Source: Pollutimonas sp035515055
Lineage (GTDB): Bacteria; Pseudomonadota; Gammaproteobacteria; Burkholderiales; Burkholderiaceae_B
DNA: 64,000 nt
Direction: 5' to 3'
Assembly: GCA_035515055.1 (NCBI GenBank)
Contig: DATJBV010000062.1
Location: 16,665 to 80,664 of the forward strand
Below are positions 19,062 to 26,884 of the stretch, piece after piece. Under the pieces are notes generated by a model that had not been told where the DNA came from, searched no databases, and saw only the letters and a program-made list of their open reading frames with translations. Each line of letters begins with the position of its first letter. The stretch's first letter is position 1. Position numbers and translations under genes: made by a program.

Positions 19062-20015
19062 TTAGCCTTCCAGTTGCTTCCACATCTCGATGTCGCGCTC
19101 CGCCGTCCAGATGCGCGGCTCGTCGTAGCCTGTTGCTTCGTCATAGGCGCGCGATACATCGAACGGCATGCAATGATCGAAGATGACCCAGTCCGAATAG
19201 CGCGGCTTCATGAAGTCGTAGGTTTCGCGGTAAATGGTCTTGAGATCCTTCCCGTTGGCTACGCCGCTATTGACGCAGGAATACAAGTCGGTCAGGAACG
19301 CGCGTGTGCCGGCCAGACCGCGACGGACCTCGTCGGCGGACATAAGTGCGGGGCCGCGTCCGGGCACCAGCTTTTCGGCGCCGAATTCGGCCAGCGTGTC
19401 CAACGTATGCGGCCATTCGCGAAAGTAGCAGTCGCCGGCGTAAGGAGTGGACTGGTACTCGACCAGGTCGCCGGCAAAGACAATGCGCTGCTCGGGCAGC
19501 CACGCGATGGTGTCGCCTTTGGTGTGGCCGCGGCCGACTTGCAGGATCTGGACTTCAAGATTGCCCAGGTTCACCGTCATTTCGCCGTCGAACGTAATGG
19601 TGGGCCATGTGAGGCCGGGTGGCACGGATTCGACATTGCGGAACAGGCGGGGGAAACGGGCGATCTCGCTGGCTTTGTCTTCTTCGCCGCGCTCGACGAT
19701 AAGGTCGTAGGTATCGCGGCTGGCAATGATCTCTTGGGCGCCATAGGCCGACGCGCCCAGCACCCGCACGGCATGGTAGTGCGACAGCAGAATGTACTTG
19801 ATGGGCTTGTCGGTGACTTCCTTGACGCGGCGGATCACATCCTGGGCCATGACCGGCGTGGCTTGCGTGTCGATGACCATGACGGCGTCGTCGCCGATGA
19901 TGATGCCGGTGTTCGGATCGCCTTCGGCCGTATAGGCATAGGCATTGTCCGACAGTTTTTCGAATGAAACGACCTTGTCTTCAAGATCGGCGTGAGAGGC
20001 AAACTTTTTAGTCAT
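19062..20015 (-). CDS. metallo-beta-lactamase-fold protein with a degenerate second metal site
   Basis: A 317-aa MBL-fold protein, first gene of the operon. The canonical HxHxDH motif reads H79-Y-H81-A-V-R84, and the PGHG-type loop reads PGRG (R220). H164 (GRGHTKGD) and D183 (VFAGDLVEY) are kept. Thus ligands of one metal (H79, H81, H164) and the bridging aspartate remain, while those of the second are replaced. The ATG at 20015 has GGAG nine bases upstream; a longer frame reaches 20072 but would run into the promoter. A hydrolase acting on a pathway thioester or lactone is possible; no substrate can be named. Confidence 0.82.
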   Translation of the reverse strand: MTKKFASHADLEDKVVSFEKLSDNAYAYTAEGDPNTGIIIGDDAVMVIDTQATPVMAQDVIRRVKEVTDKPIKYILLSHYHAVRVLGASAYGAQEIIASRDTYDLIVERGEEDKASEIARFPRLFRNVESVPPGLTWPTITFDGEMTVNLGNLEVQILQVGRGHTKGDTIAWLPEQRIVFAGDLVEYQSTPYAGDCYFREWPHTLDTLAEFGAEKLVPGRGPALMSADEVRRGLAGTRAFLTDLYSCVNSGVANGKDLKTIYRETYDFMKPRYSDWVIFDHCMPFDVSRAYDEATGYDEPRIWTAERDIEMWKQLEG

Positions 20016-20043
20016 GGGGGGGAGTCTCCGGTCAGATGGCGAA

Positions 20044-20072
20044 AATATAGCCCAGTATTCGTTTATATGCAA
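20044..20072 (-). promoter_or_regulatory. sigma-70 promoter of the MBL-FAD-DUF2783-hmgA operon
   Basis: On the minus strand, -35 TTGCAT (20067-20072) and -10 TATATT (20044-20049) are separated by 17 bp. Transcription would start near 20037, leaving a leader of about 22 nt before the ATG at 20015. Confidence 0.7.
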
Positions 20073-20092
20073 TCAATTCGTTATAAACGAAT
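20057..20092. promoter_or_regulatory. palindromic operator of the homogentisate operon
   Basis: A perfect 7-3-7 palindrome, ATTCGTT-ATA-AACGAAT, spans 20076-20092, just upstream of the -35 box. A second half site, ATTCGTTTATA at 20057-20067, lies inside the promoter spacer and is an exact inverted copy of 20082-20092. This layout fits a dimeric repressor (MarR, IclR or GntR type) with two bound positions. The regulator gene is not adjacent. Confidence 0.65.
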
Positions 20093-20098
20093 GACATG

Positions 20099-20926
20099 CT
20101 AGCGTCGTTGGCACTTCGGGCAGTAATACGTGGCGCGCTGCCCCTGGACAATTCGCCTTATGGGGGTCGTGCATACGGCGCAGGGCTGGTTCTGTTTTTC
20201 GTACACCGCCGCATGCAAGTCGAAGTACGCCCCCGGCGCGCCAGTGGCATTCACATAATCGCGCAGCGTGCTGCCTCCCGATGCCAGGGCATCGTTGAGC
20301 GTCTGCACGAGGGCGGGCACAAGACGGCGGCAGCGGGCCAGGCTGAGGCTGCCCGCCGGCGCGCGTGGATTGATACGGGCGCGGAACAAGGCCTCGGACG
20401 CATAAATGTTGCCGGCGCCGACCACGATGTTCCCGGCCAGCAGGGCTTGCTTGATCGACAAGGTCTTGCCTTGCAGTCGCTGATGCAAATAGTGCGGAGT
20501 GAACAGGGGATCGAACGGTTCGATGCCGAGCTTGCCTAACAATATATGGCCGTCCACCGGTCCGTCTTGGGCGTCGTGCCAAAGAATGGCGCCGAAACGG
20601 CGGGGATCGTGCAGCAGAAACCGGGCATGGTCGAATATCCATTCGGCGTGGTCGTGCTTGCGGCGCGGTTCGTCAAGCGCGACGCGGCGCAGCGATCCGG
20701 ACATGCCCAGGTGAATGATCTGGGTGCCGTGATCGAAGTTAATGAGCAGGTACTTGCCGCGGCGTTCACAGCTCACGACTTTGTGGCCGGAGACCGTTTG
20801 TTCGAGGCTGGGCGGTACCGGCCAGCGCATACGCGGTTCATGTACGACGAACCGCCTTAATATGTGGTCAGGCATAATCGTCGCTATTCCACGACGCGTC
20901 GTCTCGACTTCTGGCAGTTCAGGCAT
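20099..20926 (-). CDS. mutM: formamidopyrimidine-DNA glycosylase
   Basis: A 275-aa base-excision repair enzyme removing 8-oxoguanine and formamidopyrimidines. It starts MPELPEVETTRRG (catalytic Pro after Met removal, with Glu3), has the H2TH region with AGNIVVGAGNIYASEALF, and ends in a zinc finger C-x2-C...C-x2-C (CAVC and CPKC). It is divergent from the TPR-protein gene, with 86 bp between starts, and its 3' end abuts the operator region of the homogentisate operon. Confidence 0.96.
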   Translation of the reverse strand: MPELPEVETTRRGIATIMPDHILRRFVVHEPRMRWPVPPSLEQTVSGHKVVSCERRGKYLLINFDHGTQIIHLGMSGSLRRVALDEPRRKHDHAEWIFDHARFLLHDPRRFGAILWHDAQDGPVDGHILLGKLGIEPFDPLFTPHYLHQRLQGKTLSIKQALLAGNIVVGAGNIYASEALFRARINPRAPAGSLSLARCRRLVPALVQTLNDALASGGSTLRDYVNATGAPGAYFDLHAAVYEKQNQPCAVCTTPIRRIVQGQRATYYCPKCQRR

Positions 20927-21012
20927 AAGTGGGTGATAACATCCTTAAATCCGTGTGTCTAATTTTGCCATCTGACGCTTTATTACAGGCGCAGCGGCGA
21001 TGGTTCTCTTTA

Positions 21013-22791
21013 ATGAAACGTTCAATTTTCGTGCTGCTGGCCGCGTTCGCGGCTGTTGTCCCGCAGTGGTCTGCTTCGGCGAATGCCGCCACGGCCGAAA
21101 AGCCGCGCGAGCAAATCGAACAAATCCGACTCCGGCCTGGCGAATTGCCTGCCGTCAAGCTTACCGCCGATATCCTGTACCGGCTACTTGCCTCCGAAAT
21201 CGCCGCGCAACGCGGCCGGTACGACATGGCCAGCCAGACACTGCTGGACCTGGCGCGCGAAACTTCCGACGCACGCCTTGCCAAACGCGCCTTCCAGTTT
21301 TCCATGGCCGATCGCGACCTCCCTCGAGCCCTGAGCGCCGCCAAAGAATGGGCATTGCTGGCACCGGGCGACCCTGAAGCCATAGCGGCATCGCTGGCAT
21401 TGGCGGCGTCCAATGGCCAGACCGCCGGGCTGGCCTCGGCCATACGCACCCGCATCGACAAGGCCGAGAACAAAGAGCAGGCAGTCATACAGGCATCCGC
21501 TATCGTCGGCAAGATGGCCGACAAGCGTCTGGCCCTCCAGGTCTTGGAAAGATCCCTGCCCCCGGGCGTCGGCTCGTTGGCCGTTACCCACCTGGCCTTG
21601 GCCGATGCCGCCTGGGCGGCCACCGATCCGGCACGCGCCTTGACCGAGGCGCGCCAAGCCCTTGCGTTGGACCCCGCCTCGGAAGTCGCGGCCCAGCGGG
21701 TGCTGGAATATGGCTTGCATGTCGACTCGGTCGCCGCCATCAGTGAAACGCGCAAGTACATCGATACGCATCCGGATAGCCGCAAACTGCAGCTGATGCT
21801 GGTCAATCGACTGGTCGAGCGTCATGAATTCGCCGAGGCGCTGGCGCAAGTCCAGGCCATGCGTAGCCGTTCGCCGGAAGACTTCGACCTCCTCTACACG
21901 CAGGCCGAAGTCAATATGCGCGCGGGCAACTACCCGCAGGCGCAGGCGCTGCTCGAGGAATACATCAATGTCCAGATGCAGCGTCGCCAGTCCATCAACG
22001 ACAAGGCCAGCAATGCCATTGCGGATGCATCGGACGCCCGTCTATTGATGGTGCAGATTGCCGAGAAGCAAAACCGCCTCGATGACGCCATCGCGCAGCT
22101 CGACCTCATCGACGATACTTCGCTGCGTTTCCAGGCCCAGATTCATAAGGCGGTGTTGCAGGCCCGCCAAGGCAAGCTGGCGCAAGCGAAGGCCACCATC
22201 GACGCGCTCAAGCCTCAACAACACCACCAGCGCACAGTGGCCGCACTTACGCTTGCCAGTATCTATCGGGAAGCGGGGCGCACCGATGACGCCGTCCAGA
22301 CCCTGGTCGACGCCGATGCCGCCATGCCGGATACGGCCGAGATCAAATACGACCTTGCCATGCTTTACGAGCGGCAAGGCAAGTTCGAACAATTCGAAAC
22401 GTTGCTGCGCCGCGTGATCGAGCTCGATCCGGGCAATGCCAACGCCTACAATTCGCTGGGCTACACTTATGCGGACCGCAATATTCGGCTCGACGAAGCC
22501 CAGCAACTCCTGGAGCGCGCGCTCGAACTGGATCCGTCCAATGCCTATATCCTCGACAGCGTGGGCTGGTACTTGTTTCGCACGGGCGATTACGAGGCCG
22601 CGCTGGAATACCTGCAGCGTTCCTACGAACAACTGCCCACGGCCGATGTGGCGGCCCATGTCGGGGAAGTGCTGTGGATCCTGAATCGCAAACAAGAGGC
22701 AATGGCCATCTGGCGGGCCGGTAATCAAAAGGATCCGGCAAACGAGGCGCTGGTCAAGACGCTCAAGCGCCTGGGAGTGAAGCTTAAATGA
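21013..22791 (+). CDS. exported TPR-repeat protein
   Basis: A 592-aa protein with an N-terminal Sec signal (KR followed by a hydrophobic stretch, then SASANA-A) and tetratricopeptide repeats throughout, clearest at AYNSLGYTYADRNIRLDEAQ and DSVGWYLFRTGDYEAALEYL near the C-terminus. The ATG at 21013 is preferred because the signal peptide starts there, although the frame stays open to 20929. It overlaps lolB by 4 bp. In other Burkholderiales a TPR protein is likewise found before lolB-ispE-prs; a role in envelope assembly is plausible but unproven. Confidence 0.82.
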   Translation: MKRSIFVLLAAFAAVVPQWSASANAATAEKPREQIEQIRLRPGELPAVKLTADILYRLLASEIAAQRGRYDMASQTLLDLARETSDARLAKRAFQFSMADRDLPRALSAAKEWALLAPGDPEAIAASLALAASNGQTAGLASAIRTRIDKAENKEQAVIQASAIVGKMADKRLALQVLERSLPPGVGSLAVTHLALADAAWAATDPARALTEARQALALDPASEVAAQRVLEYGLHVDSVAAISETRKYIDTHPDSRKLQLMLVNRLVERHEFAEALAQVQAMRSRSPEDFDLLYTQAEVNMRAGNYPQAQALLEEYINVQMQRRQSINDKASNAIADASDARLLMVQIAEKQNRLDDAIAQLDLIDDTSLRFQAQIHKAVLQARQGKLAQAKATIDALKPQQHHQRTVAALTLASIYREAGRTDDAVQTLVDADAAMPDTAEIKYDLAMLYERQGKFEQFETLLRRVIELDPGNANAYNSLGYTYADRNIRLDEAQQLLERALELDPSNAYILDSVGWYLFRTGDYEAALEYLQRSYEQLPTADVAAHVGEVLWILNRKQEAMAIWRAGNQKDPANEALVKTLKRLGVKLK

Positions 22792-23369
22792 CGCAGGATT
22801 GGTTTGCTCGTGTCCGGATTTGGTGTTGCATGGTGGTGGCGGCGGTTTTTCTTGGGGCTTGCGCCACGCCTCCGCCCATTGCCGGCGATGGCGGCCCGGC
22901 ATTCGATCGCAGCGGACGGTTCGCGCTCAGCGTGCAGTACTTCAATGGCAAGCAAGAGGCGGTCCAGGGCGGCTTCGCCTGGCATGACGCCGGGCGGTCG
23001 CTCGAGCTGGATCTGGCCAATCCGCTGGGCAACACCTTGGCTCGCGTGCAAGTCGTGCCCGGCCATGCCATTCTCACGCGCAGCAACGGCGAAACGGAAC
23101 AGGCGCCGCACGCCGACGCCCTGGTCGAAAAGGTCTTGGGCAGCCCGATACCGGTGGAAGGCCTTCGGGACTGGTTGCAAGGGCGCACCGGCGCCGACCC
23201 GGTTGCCAATCTTGAAAAGAATAGTTCCGGCCAGCCTGTATCGTTCAGCCAGAATGGCTGGCGCGTGCAGTTGTCGCGCTACGACGTGCTCGGTCCCACG
23301 CTGCTCCAGATGAACCGCAACGACGCCAACCGCAGCATCAGCGTGCGCCTCGTCACCGATCGAAGCTGA
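22788..23369 (+). CDS. lolB: outer-membrane lipoprotein insertion protein LolB
   Basis: LolB accepts lipoproteins from periplasmic LolA and inserts them into the outer membrane. The 193-aa precursor has a lipoprotein signal with lipobox FLGAC (Cys25), then a LolB-like beta domain (FNGKQEAVQGGFAWHD; LDLANPLGNTLARVQV; VEGLRDWLQGR). It overlaps the TPR gene by ATGA and lies 9 bp before ispE, the usual lolB-ispE order in betaproteobacteria. Confidence 0.92.
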   Translation: MTQDWFARVRIWCCMVVAAVFLGACATPPPIAGDGGPAFDRSGRFALSVQYFNGKQEAVQGGFAWHDAGRSLELDLANPLGNTLARVQVVPGHAILTRSNGETEQAPHADALVEKVLGSPIPVEGLRDWLQGRTGADPVANLEKNSSGQPVSFSQNGWRVQLSRYDVLGPTLLQMNRNDANRSISVRLVTDRS

Positions 23370-23378
23370 GTCCGGCGC

Positions 23379-24305
23379 ATGGCTTTATACGATGTGCCGG
23401 CGCCAGCCAAGATCAATCTCTTCCTCCATGTCGTCGGACGGCGCGGGGACGGATATCACTTGCTGGAAACGGCATTCCGCTTCATCGATCTCTGCGATAC
23501 GCTGGACTTCGATGTGCGCCGGGACGGAAGAATACTGCGCGACGATGGCGGGATCCCCGGCCTCGCCGCCGAAGACGATCTGGTGGTGCGGGCGGCGACC
23601 GCGCTGCGGGTGGCGACGGGAACCGCGCTGGGCGCCCAGATTCGCTATCGCAAAATAATTCCCTCGGGGGGCGGCCTGGGCGGCGGCTCCAGCGATGCGG
23701 CCAGCACCCTCATTGCATTGAACCGCTTGTGGAACACGGGCCTGGGCCGCGAAGACCTGATGCGCATCGGCCTTTCGCTGGGAGCCGACGTTCCAGTGTT
23801 CATATTCGGACAGCCGGCATTCGCGCAAGGGGTGGGCGACATTCTCCGCCCCGTCGACATGCCGGAGCGCGCTTACCTTGTCGTGCAGCCGCCCCAGAAT
23901 GTACCCACGGCCGGGGTGTTTTCGTCGCCCGATTTGACAAGAGATTCTCCTTCGGTCAAAATGCTGGTCTTTACTGATTGGCACGCAAGAAACGCACCAA
24001 GTAACGGCTTTACACAGGCTGGCTTATTTGGGCGCAACGACCTTGAACCGGTTGTTTTTGCAAAGTATCCCACCGTGGAAGCTACGGCCTCGTGGCTAGC
24101 GCGGCAGGGACTCACGGCAAGAATGTCAGGTTCCGGCGCGTGTATTTTTGTCGAATTTGTAACGTTGGCGGAAGCGGCGGCATGTCGGCAGGAAATTATC
24201 GGTAAAATGCCAAGTCGTGAAAGCGGCAACGCAACGGTAGTTCAAAACGCTTGGGCGTGTTCCGGGTTGTTTGATCATCCGTTACGACACTGGATTAGCA
24301 GTTGA
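23379..24305 (+). CDS. ispE: 4-diphosphocytidyl-2-C-methyl-D-erythritol kinase
   Basis: A 308-aa GHMP-family kinase of the non-mevalonate isoprenoid pathway, phosphorylating CDP-methylerythritol at the 2-hydroxyl. It has the N-terminal PAPAKINLFLHVVGRR substrate motif, the ATP loop PSGGGLGGGSSDAAS and a C-terminal MSGSGACIF. It is slightly longer than the E. coli enzyme (283 aa). It lies 9 bp after lolB and is followed within 2 bp by the tRNA-Gln gene. Confidence 0.95.
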   Translation: MALYDVPAPAKINLFLHVVGRRGDGYHLLETAFRFIDLCDTLDFDVRRDGRILRDDGGIPGLAAEDDLVVRAATALRVATGTALGAQIRYRKIIPSGGGLGGGSSDAASTLIALNRLWNTGLGREDLMRIGLSLGADVPVFIFGQPAFAQGVGDILRPVDMPERAYLVVQPPQNVPTAGVFSSPDLTRDSPSVKMLVFTDWHARNAPSNGFTQAGLFGRNDLEPVVFAKYPTVEATASWLARQGLTARMSGSGACIFVEFVTLAEAAACRQEIIGKMPSRESGNATVVQNAWACSGLFDHPLRHWISS

Positions 24306-24307
24306 AT

Positions 24308-24384
24308 TGGGGAATCGCCAAGCTGGTTAAGGCACTGGATTTTGATTCCAGCATGCGAAGGTTCGAATCCTTCTTCCCCAGCCA
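24308..24384 (+). tRNA. tRNA-Gln (anticodon TTG)
   Basis: A 77-nt cloverleaf: acceptor TGGGGAA pairs with TTCCCCA, anticodon stem CTGGA/TCCAG encloses loop TTTTGAT (anticodon TTG at 24342-24344), T-arm GTTCGAATC, discriminator G and encoded CCA (24382-24384). It lies 2 bp after ispE and is probably processed from that operon's transcript. Confidence 0.97.
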
Positions 24385-24418
24385 CTTTCTCAAGCCGCAC
24401 AGGCTTGCAGTCAACGTA

Positions 24419-24467
24419 AAGCTGTTGAGTCGGCCCCTGACGGCGGTGCTGGTCAACGGCTTTTTTG
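24419..24467 (+). terminator. intrinsic terminator after tRNA-Gln
   Basis: A 10-bp stem (24419-24428 with 24453-24462, one T-G wobble) is followed by a run of T residues (24461-24466). The loop is long (24 nt) and may fold further. It lies upstream of prs, so prs probably needs its own promoter or anti-termination. Confidence 0.65.
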
Positions 24468-24497
24468 TTTAACGCAATGCCAACTTTAGCGTCCATC

Positions 24498-25448
24498 ATG
24501 ACACACGACAGATTCATGATTTTTACCGGCACAGCGAACACTCGCCTGGCGGTCGATGTTGCCAATCACCTCGATATGTCGTTGGGAAAAATGACGGTAG
24601 GTCGTTTTTCAGACGGTGAAGTCATGGTCGAAATCAATGAAAATGTACGCGGCAAAGACGTTTTCGTATTGCAGCCCACGTGCGCGCCGACCAACGACAG
24701 CCTGATGGAAATCATGGTCATGGTCGATGCCTTGCGCCGTGCCTCGGCAGGCAAGATCACCGCAGCCATCCCGTACTTCGGCTACGCCCGGCAAGATCGC
24801 CGGCCGCGTTCCGCGCGGGTCTCCATTTCGGCCAAAGTCGTGGCCAACATGTTGCAGGTCGTGGGCGTCGACCGCGTCATGACCATGGACCTGCATGCCG
24901 ACCAGATCCAGGGTTTTTTCGATATCCCGGTCGACAACATCTACGCCGGTCCTATCTTGCTTGGCGACATCTGGCGCCGCAATTATCAGGACCTGGTGGT
25001 CGTTTCGCCCGATATCGGCGGCGTGGTGCGTGCCCGCGCGCTGGCCAAGCAGCTGGAAGCCGACCTGGCCATCATCGACAAGCGCCGTCCGCGCGCCAAT
25101 GTGTCGGAAGTCATGAACATCATCGGCGAGGTCGATGGCCGCACCTGCATCATCATGGACGACATGGTCGACACCGCCGGCACGCTGTGCAAGGCCGCGC
25201 AGGCGCTTAAAGAGCGCGGCGCCGTCACCGTGTACGCCTATTGCACGCACCCGGTATTGTCCGGCGATGCCGTGCAGCGCATTACCGAGTCCGAACTCGA
25301 CGAACTCGTCGTCACCGACACGATCCCGCTTTCCGAAAAAGGGCGGGCTTGCAAGAAAATACGCCAATTGTCGTGCGCGTCGCTGCTGGGCGAAACCATA
25401 TTGCGCATCTCGCATGCGGAATCGGTCAGCTCGCTCTTCGTCGACTAA
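24498..25448 (+). CDS. prs: ribose-phosphate pyrophosphokinase
   Basis: It makes PRPP from ribose 5-phosphate and ATP for nucleotide, His and Trp synthesis. The 316-aa protein has the class I features RFSDGEV, YFGYARQDRRPR (ATP loop), DLHADQIQGFF and the PRPP loop IIMDDMVDTAGTLCKA. The ATG at 24498 gives MTHDRFMIFTGTANTRL, matching family N-termini and length; in-frame ATG (24477) and TTG (24465) codons lie upstream but overlap the terminator T-run region. No strong ribosome site precedes any of them. Confidence 0.94.
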   Translation: MTHDRFMIFTGTANTRLAVDVANHLDMSLGKMTVGRFSDGEVMVEINENVRGKDVFVLQPTCAPTNDSLMEIMVMVDALRRASAGKITAAIPYFGYARQDRRPRSARVSISAKVVANMLQVVGVDRVMTMDLHADQIQGFFDIPVDNIYAGPILLGDIWRRNYQDLVVVSPDIGGVVRARALAKQLEADLAIIDKRRPRANVSEVMNIIGEVDGRTCIIMDDMVDTAGTLCKAAQALKERGAVTVYAYCTHPVLSGDAVQRITESELDELVVTDTIPLSEKGRACKKIRQLSCASLLGETILRISHAESVSSLFVD

Positions 25449-25457
25449 CACCATACC

Positions 25458-25483
25458 GTTGCCTGCTGGTCGCGGCAGGCAAC
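25458..25483 (+). repeat. intercistronic hairpin between prs and rplY
   Basis: A perfect 9-bp inverted repeat, GTTGCCTGC and GCAGGCAAC, with an 8-nt loop, starting 9 bp after the prs stop. No T-run follows, so this is more likely an mRNA-stability or processing element than a terminator. Confidence 0.55.
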
Positions 25484-25555
25484 AGTCGCTCGCAGCATAC
25501 GCTGCGTTTACCAACAGGGGCTTGCGAGCCTCTTACCAAGTTTTTGGAGCTTTTC

Positions 25556-26167
25556 ATGAAATTCAACGCCACCTCACGTAGCGATAAGGGTACGAGTGCG
25601 AGCCGCCGCCTGCGCCACGCTGGCCGTGTCCCCGCCATCGTCTACGGCGGCACCGCCGAGGCAGCAAGCATCGAACTGGATCACAACGAGATCTATCATG
25701 CTTTGCGCAAGGAATCCTTCCATGCATCCATCCTGTCGATGGAACTGGATGGCAAGTCAGGTCAACAAGTGCTGCTGCGCGCCGTGCAATGGCACCCGTA
25801 CAAGCAGCAAGTCCTGCACGTCGATTTCCAGCGTGTCGATGCTTCGCAAGCATTGACCACAAAAGTGCCCTTGCACTTCATCAATGCTGAAACGTCGCCT
25901 GCGGTCAAACTTAGCGGCGCCATTGTCAGCCATGTATTGACCGAGCTGGAAATTGTCTGCCTGCCTGCCAACCTGCCTCCATTCATCGAAGTGGATCTGG
26001 GCAACCTGCTTGCTGAAACCGTCGTTCACCTGTCCGACATCACGATGCCCAAGGGTGTGGTTCCCGCATTGCACGGCGGCGAAAGCGACCCCGTTATTGC
26101 TTCGGCTCACGTCAAGGCCGGTAGCGCCGCCGACGCGGCAGCCGCCGATACCAACGCTGCTGAATAA
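25556..26167 (+). CDS. rplY: 50S ribosomal protein L25 (Ctc form)
   Basis: Binds 5S rRNA. The 203-aa product is the long CTC form: N-terminal L25 domain (MKFNATSRSDKGTSASRRLR; VPAIVYGG) and a C-terminal beta domain ending in an Ala-rich tail. The ATG at 25556 has GGAG six bases upstream; the frame stays open far upstream, but that part overlaps prs and is not coding. Its position between prs and pth is the standard betaproteobacterial order. Confidence 0.95.
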   Translation: MKFNATSRSDKGTSASRRLRHAGRVPAIVYGGTAEAASIELDHNEIYHALRKESFHASILSMELDGKSGQQVLLRAVQWHPYKQQVLHVDFQRVDASQALTTKVPLHFINAETSPAVKLSGAIVSHVLTELEIVCLPANLPPFIEVDLGNLLAETVVHLSDITMPKGVVPALHGGESDPVIASAHVKAGSAADAAAADTNAAE

Positions 26168-26186
26168 GCACTCGTTGTTCGTGCCA

Positions 26187-26262
26187 GGTCCGATGCGCGA
26201 CTGATCGGACCGCTGTTCGGCCAAAACCCCTGCTTAGCGTCAGCTGTCAGGGGTTTTCTTTT
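26187..26262 (+). terminator. double hairpin with intrinsic terminator after rplY
   Basis: A perfect 8-bp stem GGTCCGAT/ATCGGACC at 26187-26211 is followed by a 10-bp stem AAAACCCCTG/CAGGGGTTTT (26223-26232 with 26248-26257) and a T-rich tail. The second is a classic intrinsic terminator, symmetric enough to work on both strands. Confidence 0.85.
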
Positions 26263-26287
26263 ATGGGCTTTTCTTTTCAGGCAGGTC

Positions 26288-26884
26288 ATGACACCTCCAA
26301 TACGCCTTATTATCGGCCTGGGCAATCCAGGCCCGGAATACGAAATAACGCGGCATAACGCGGGATTTTGGCTGGCGGATCAGCTTGCCGACGACTTCAA
26401 GGTCGGCTTCTCACTGGAAAAGTCCCAGTCCGCCTGGGTGGCCAAGGCACGCTTCGAAGGCCAGGCGATCATCCTGGCCAAGCCAACGACGTTCATGAAC
26501 CGTTCGGGCCAGGCGGCCGGCGCCCTGATGCGCTTCTATAAGCTGGTTCCGGAAGAAGTGCTGGTGGCGCACGATGAACTAGACCTGGATCCGGGATGCG
26601 TAAAGCTGAAGCAGGGTGGCGGGCATGCCGGGCATAACGGCTTGCGCGATATCCAGGCGGCGTTCGGCAGTCCGGCTTTCTGGCGGCTGCGACTGGGTAT
26701 CGGGCATCCGCGCAATCTGGGGCTGGCGCAGCAGGTGGCGGCATTCGTGCTGAACGCAGCGCGCCGCGACGAGCTCACGAAAATCGAGACAGCCATGGAA
26801 CGAAGCCGGGTGATCGTGCCGGCATTGCTGCGCGGCGAGTTCCAGCAGGCGATCAGCCAACTGCATGGGGACAACCCCGCGTGA
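26288..26884 (+). CDS. pth: peptidyl-tRNA hydrolase
   Basis: A 198-aa enzyme that releases peptides from prematurely dropped peptidyl-tRNA. It has IGLGNPGPEYEITRHNAGFW with the catalytic His, KPTTFMNRSGQA, and VLVAHDELDLDPG with the Asp, followed by GGGHAGHNGLRDI. The ATG at 26288 has CAGG just upstream. Its stop overlaps the following CPBP-protease gene by GTGA. Confidence 0.96.
   Translation: MTPPIRLIIGLGNPGPEYEITRHNAGFWLADQLADDFKVGFSLEKSQSAWVAKARFEGQAIILAKPTTFMNRSGQAAGALMRFYKLVPEEVLVAHDELDLDPGCVKLKQGGGHAGHNGLRDIQAAFGSPAFWRLRLGIGHPRNLGLAQQVAAFVLNAARRDELTKIETAMERSRVIVPALLRGEFQQAISQLHGDNPA

Noticed and set aside
25241..25555. Upstream extension of the rplY frame
   Set aside because: Overlaps prs in another frame; L25 begins at MKFNATSRS with a good ribosome site.
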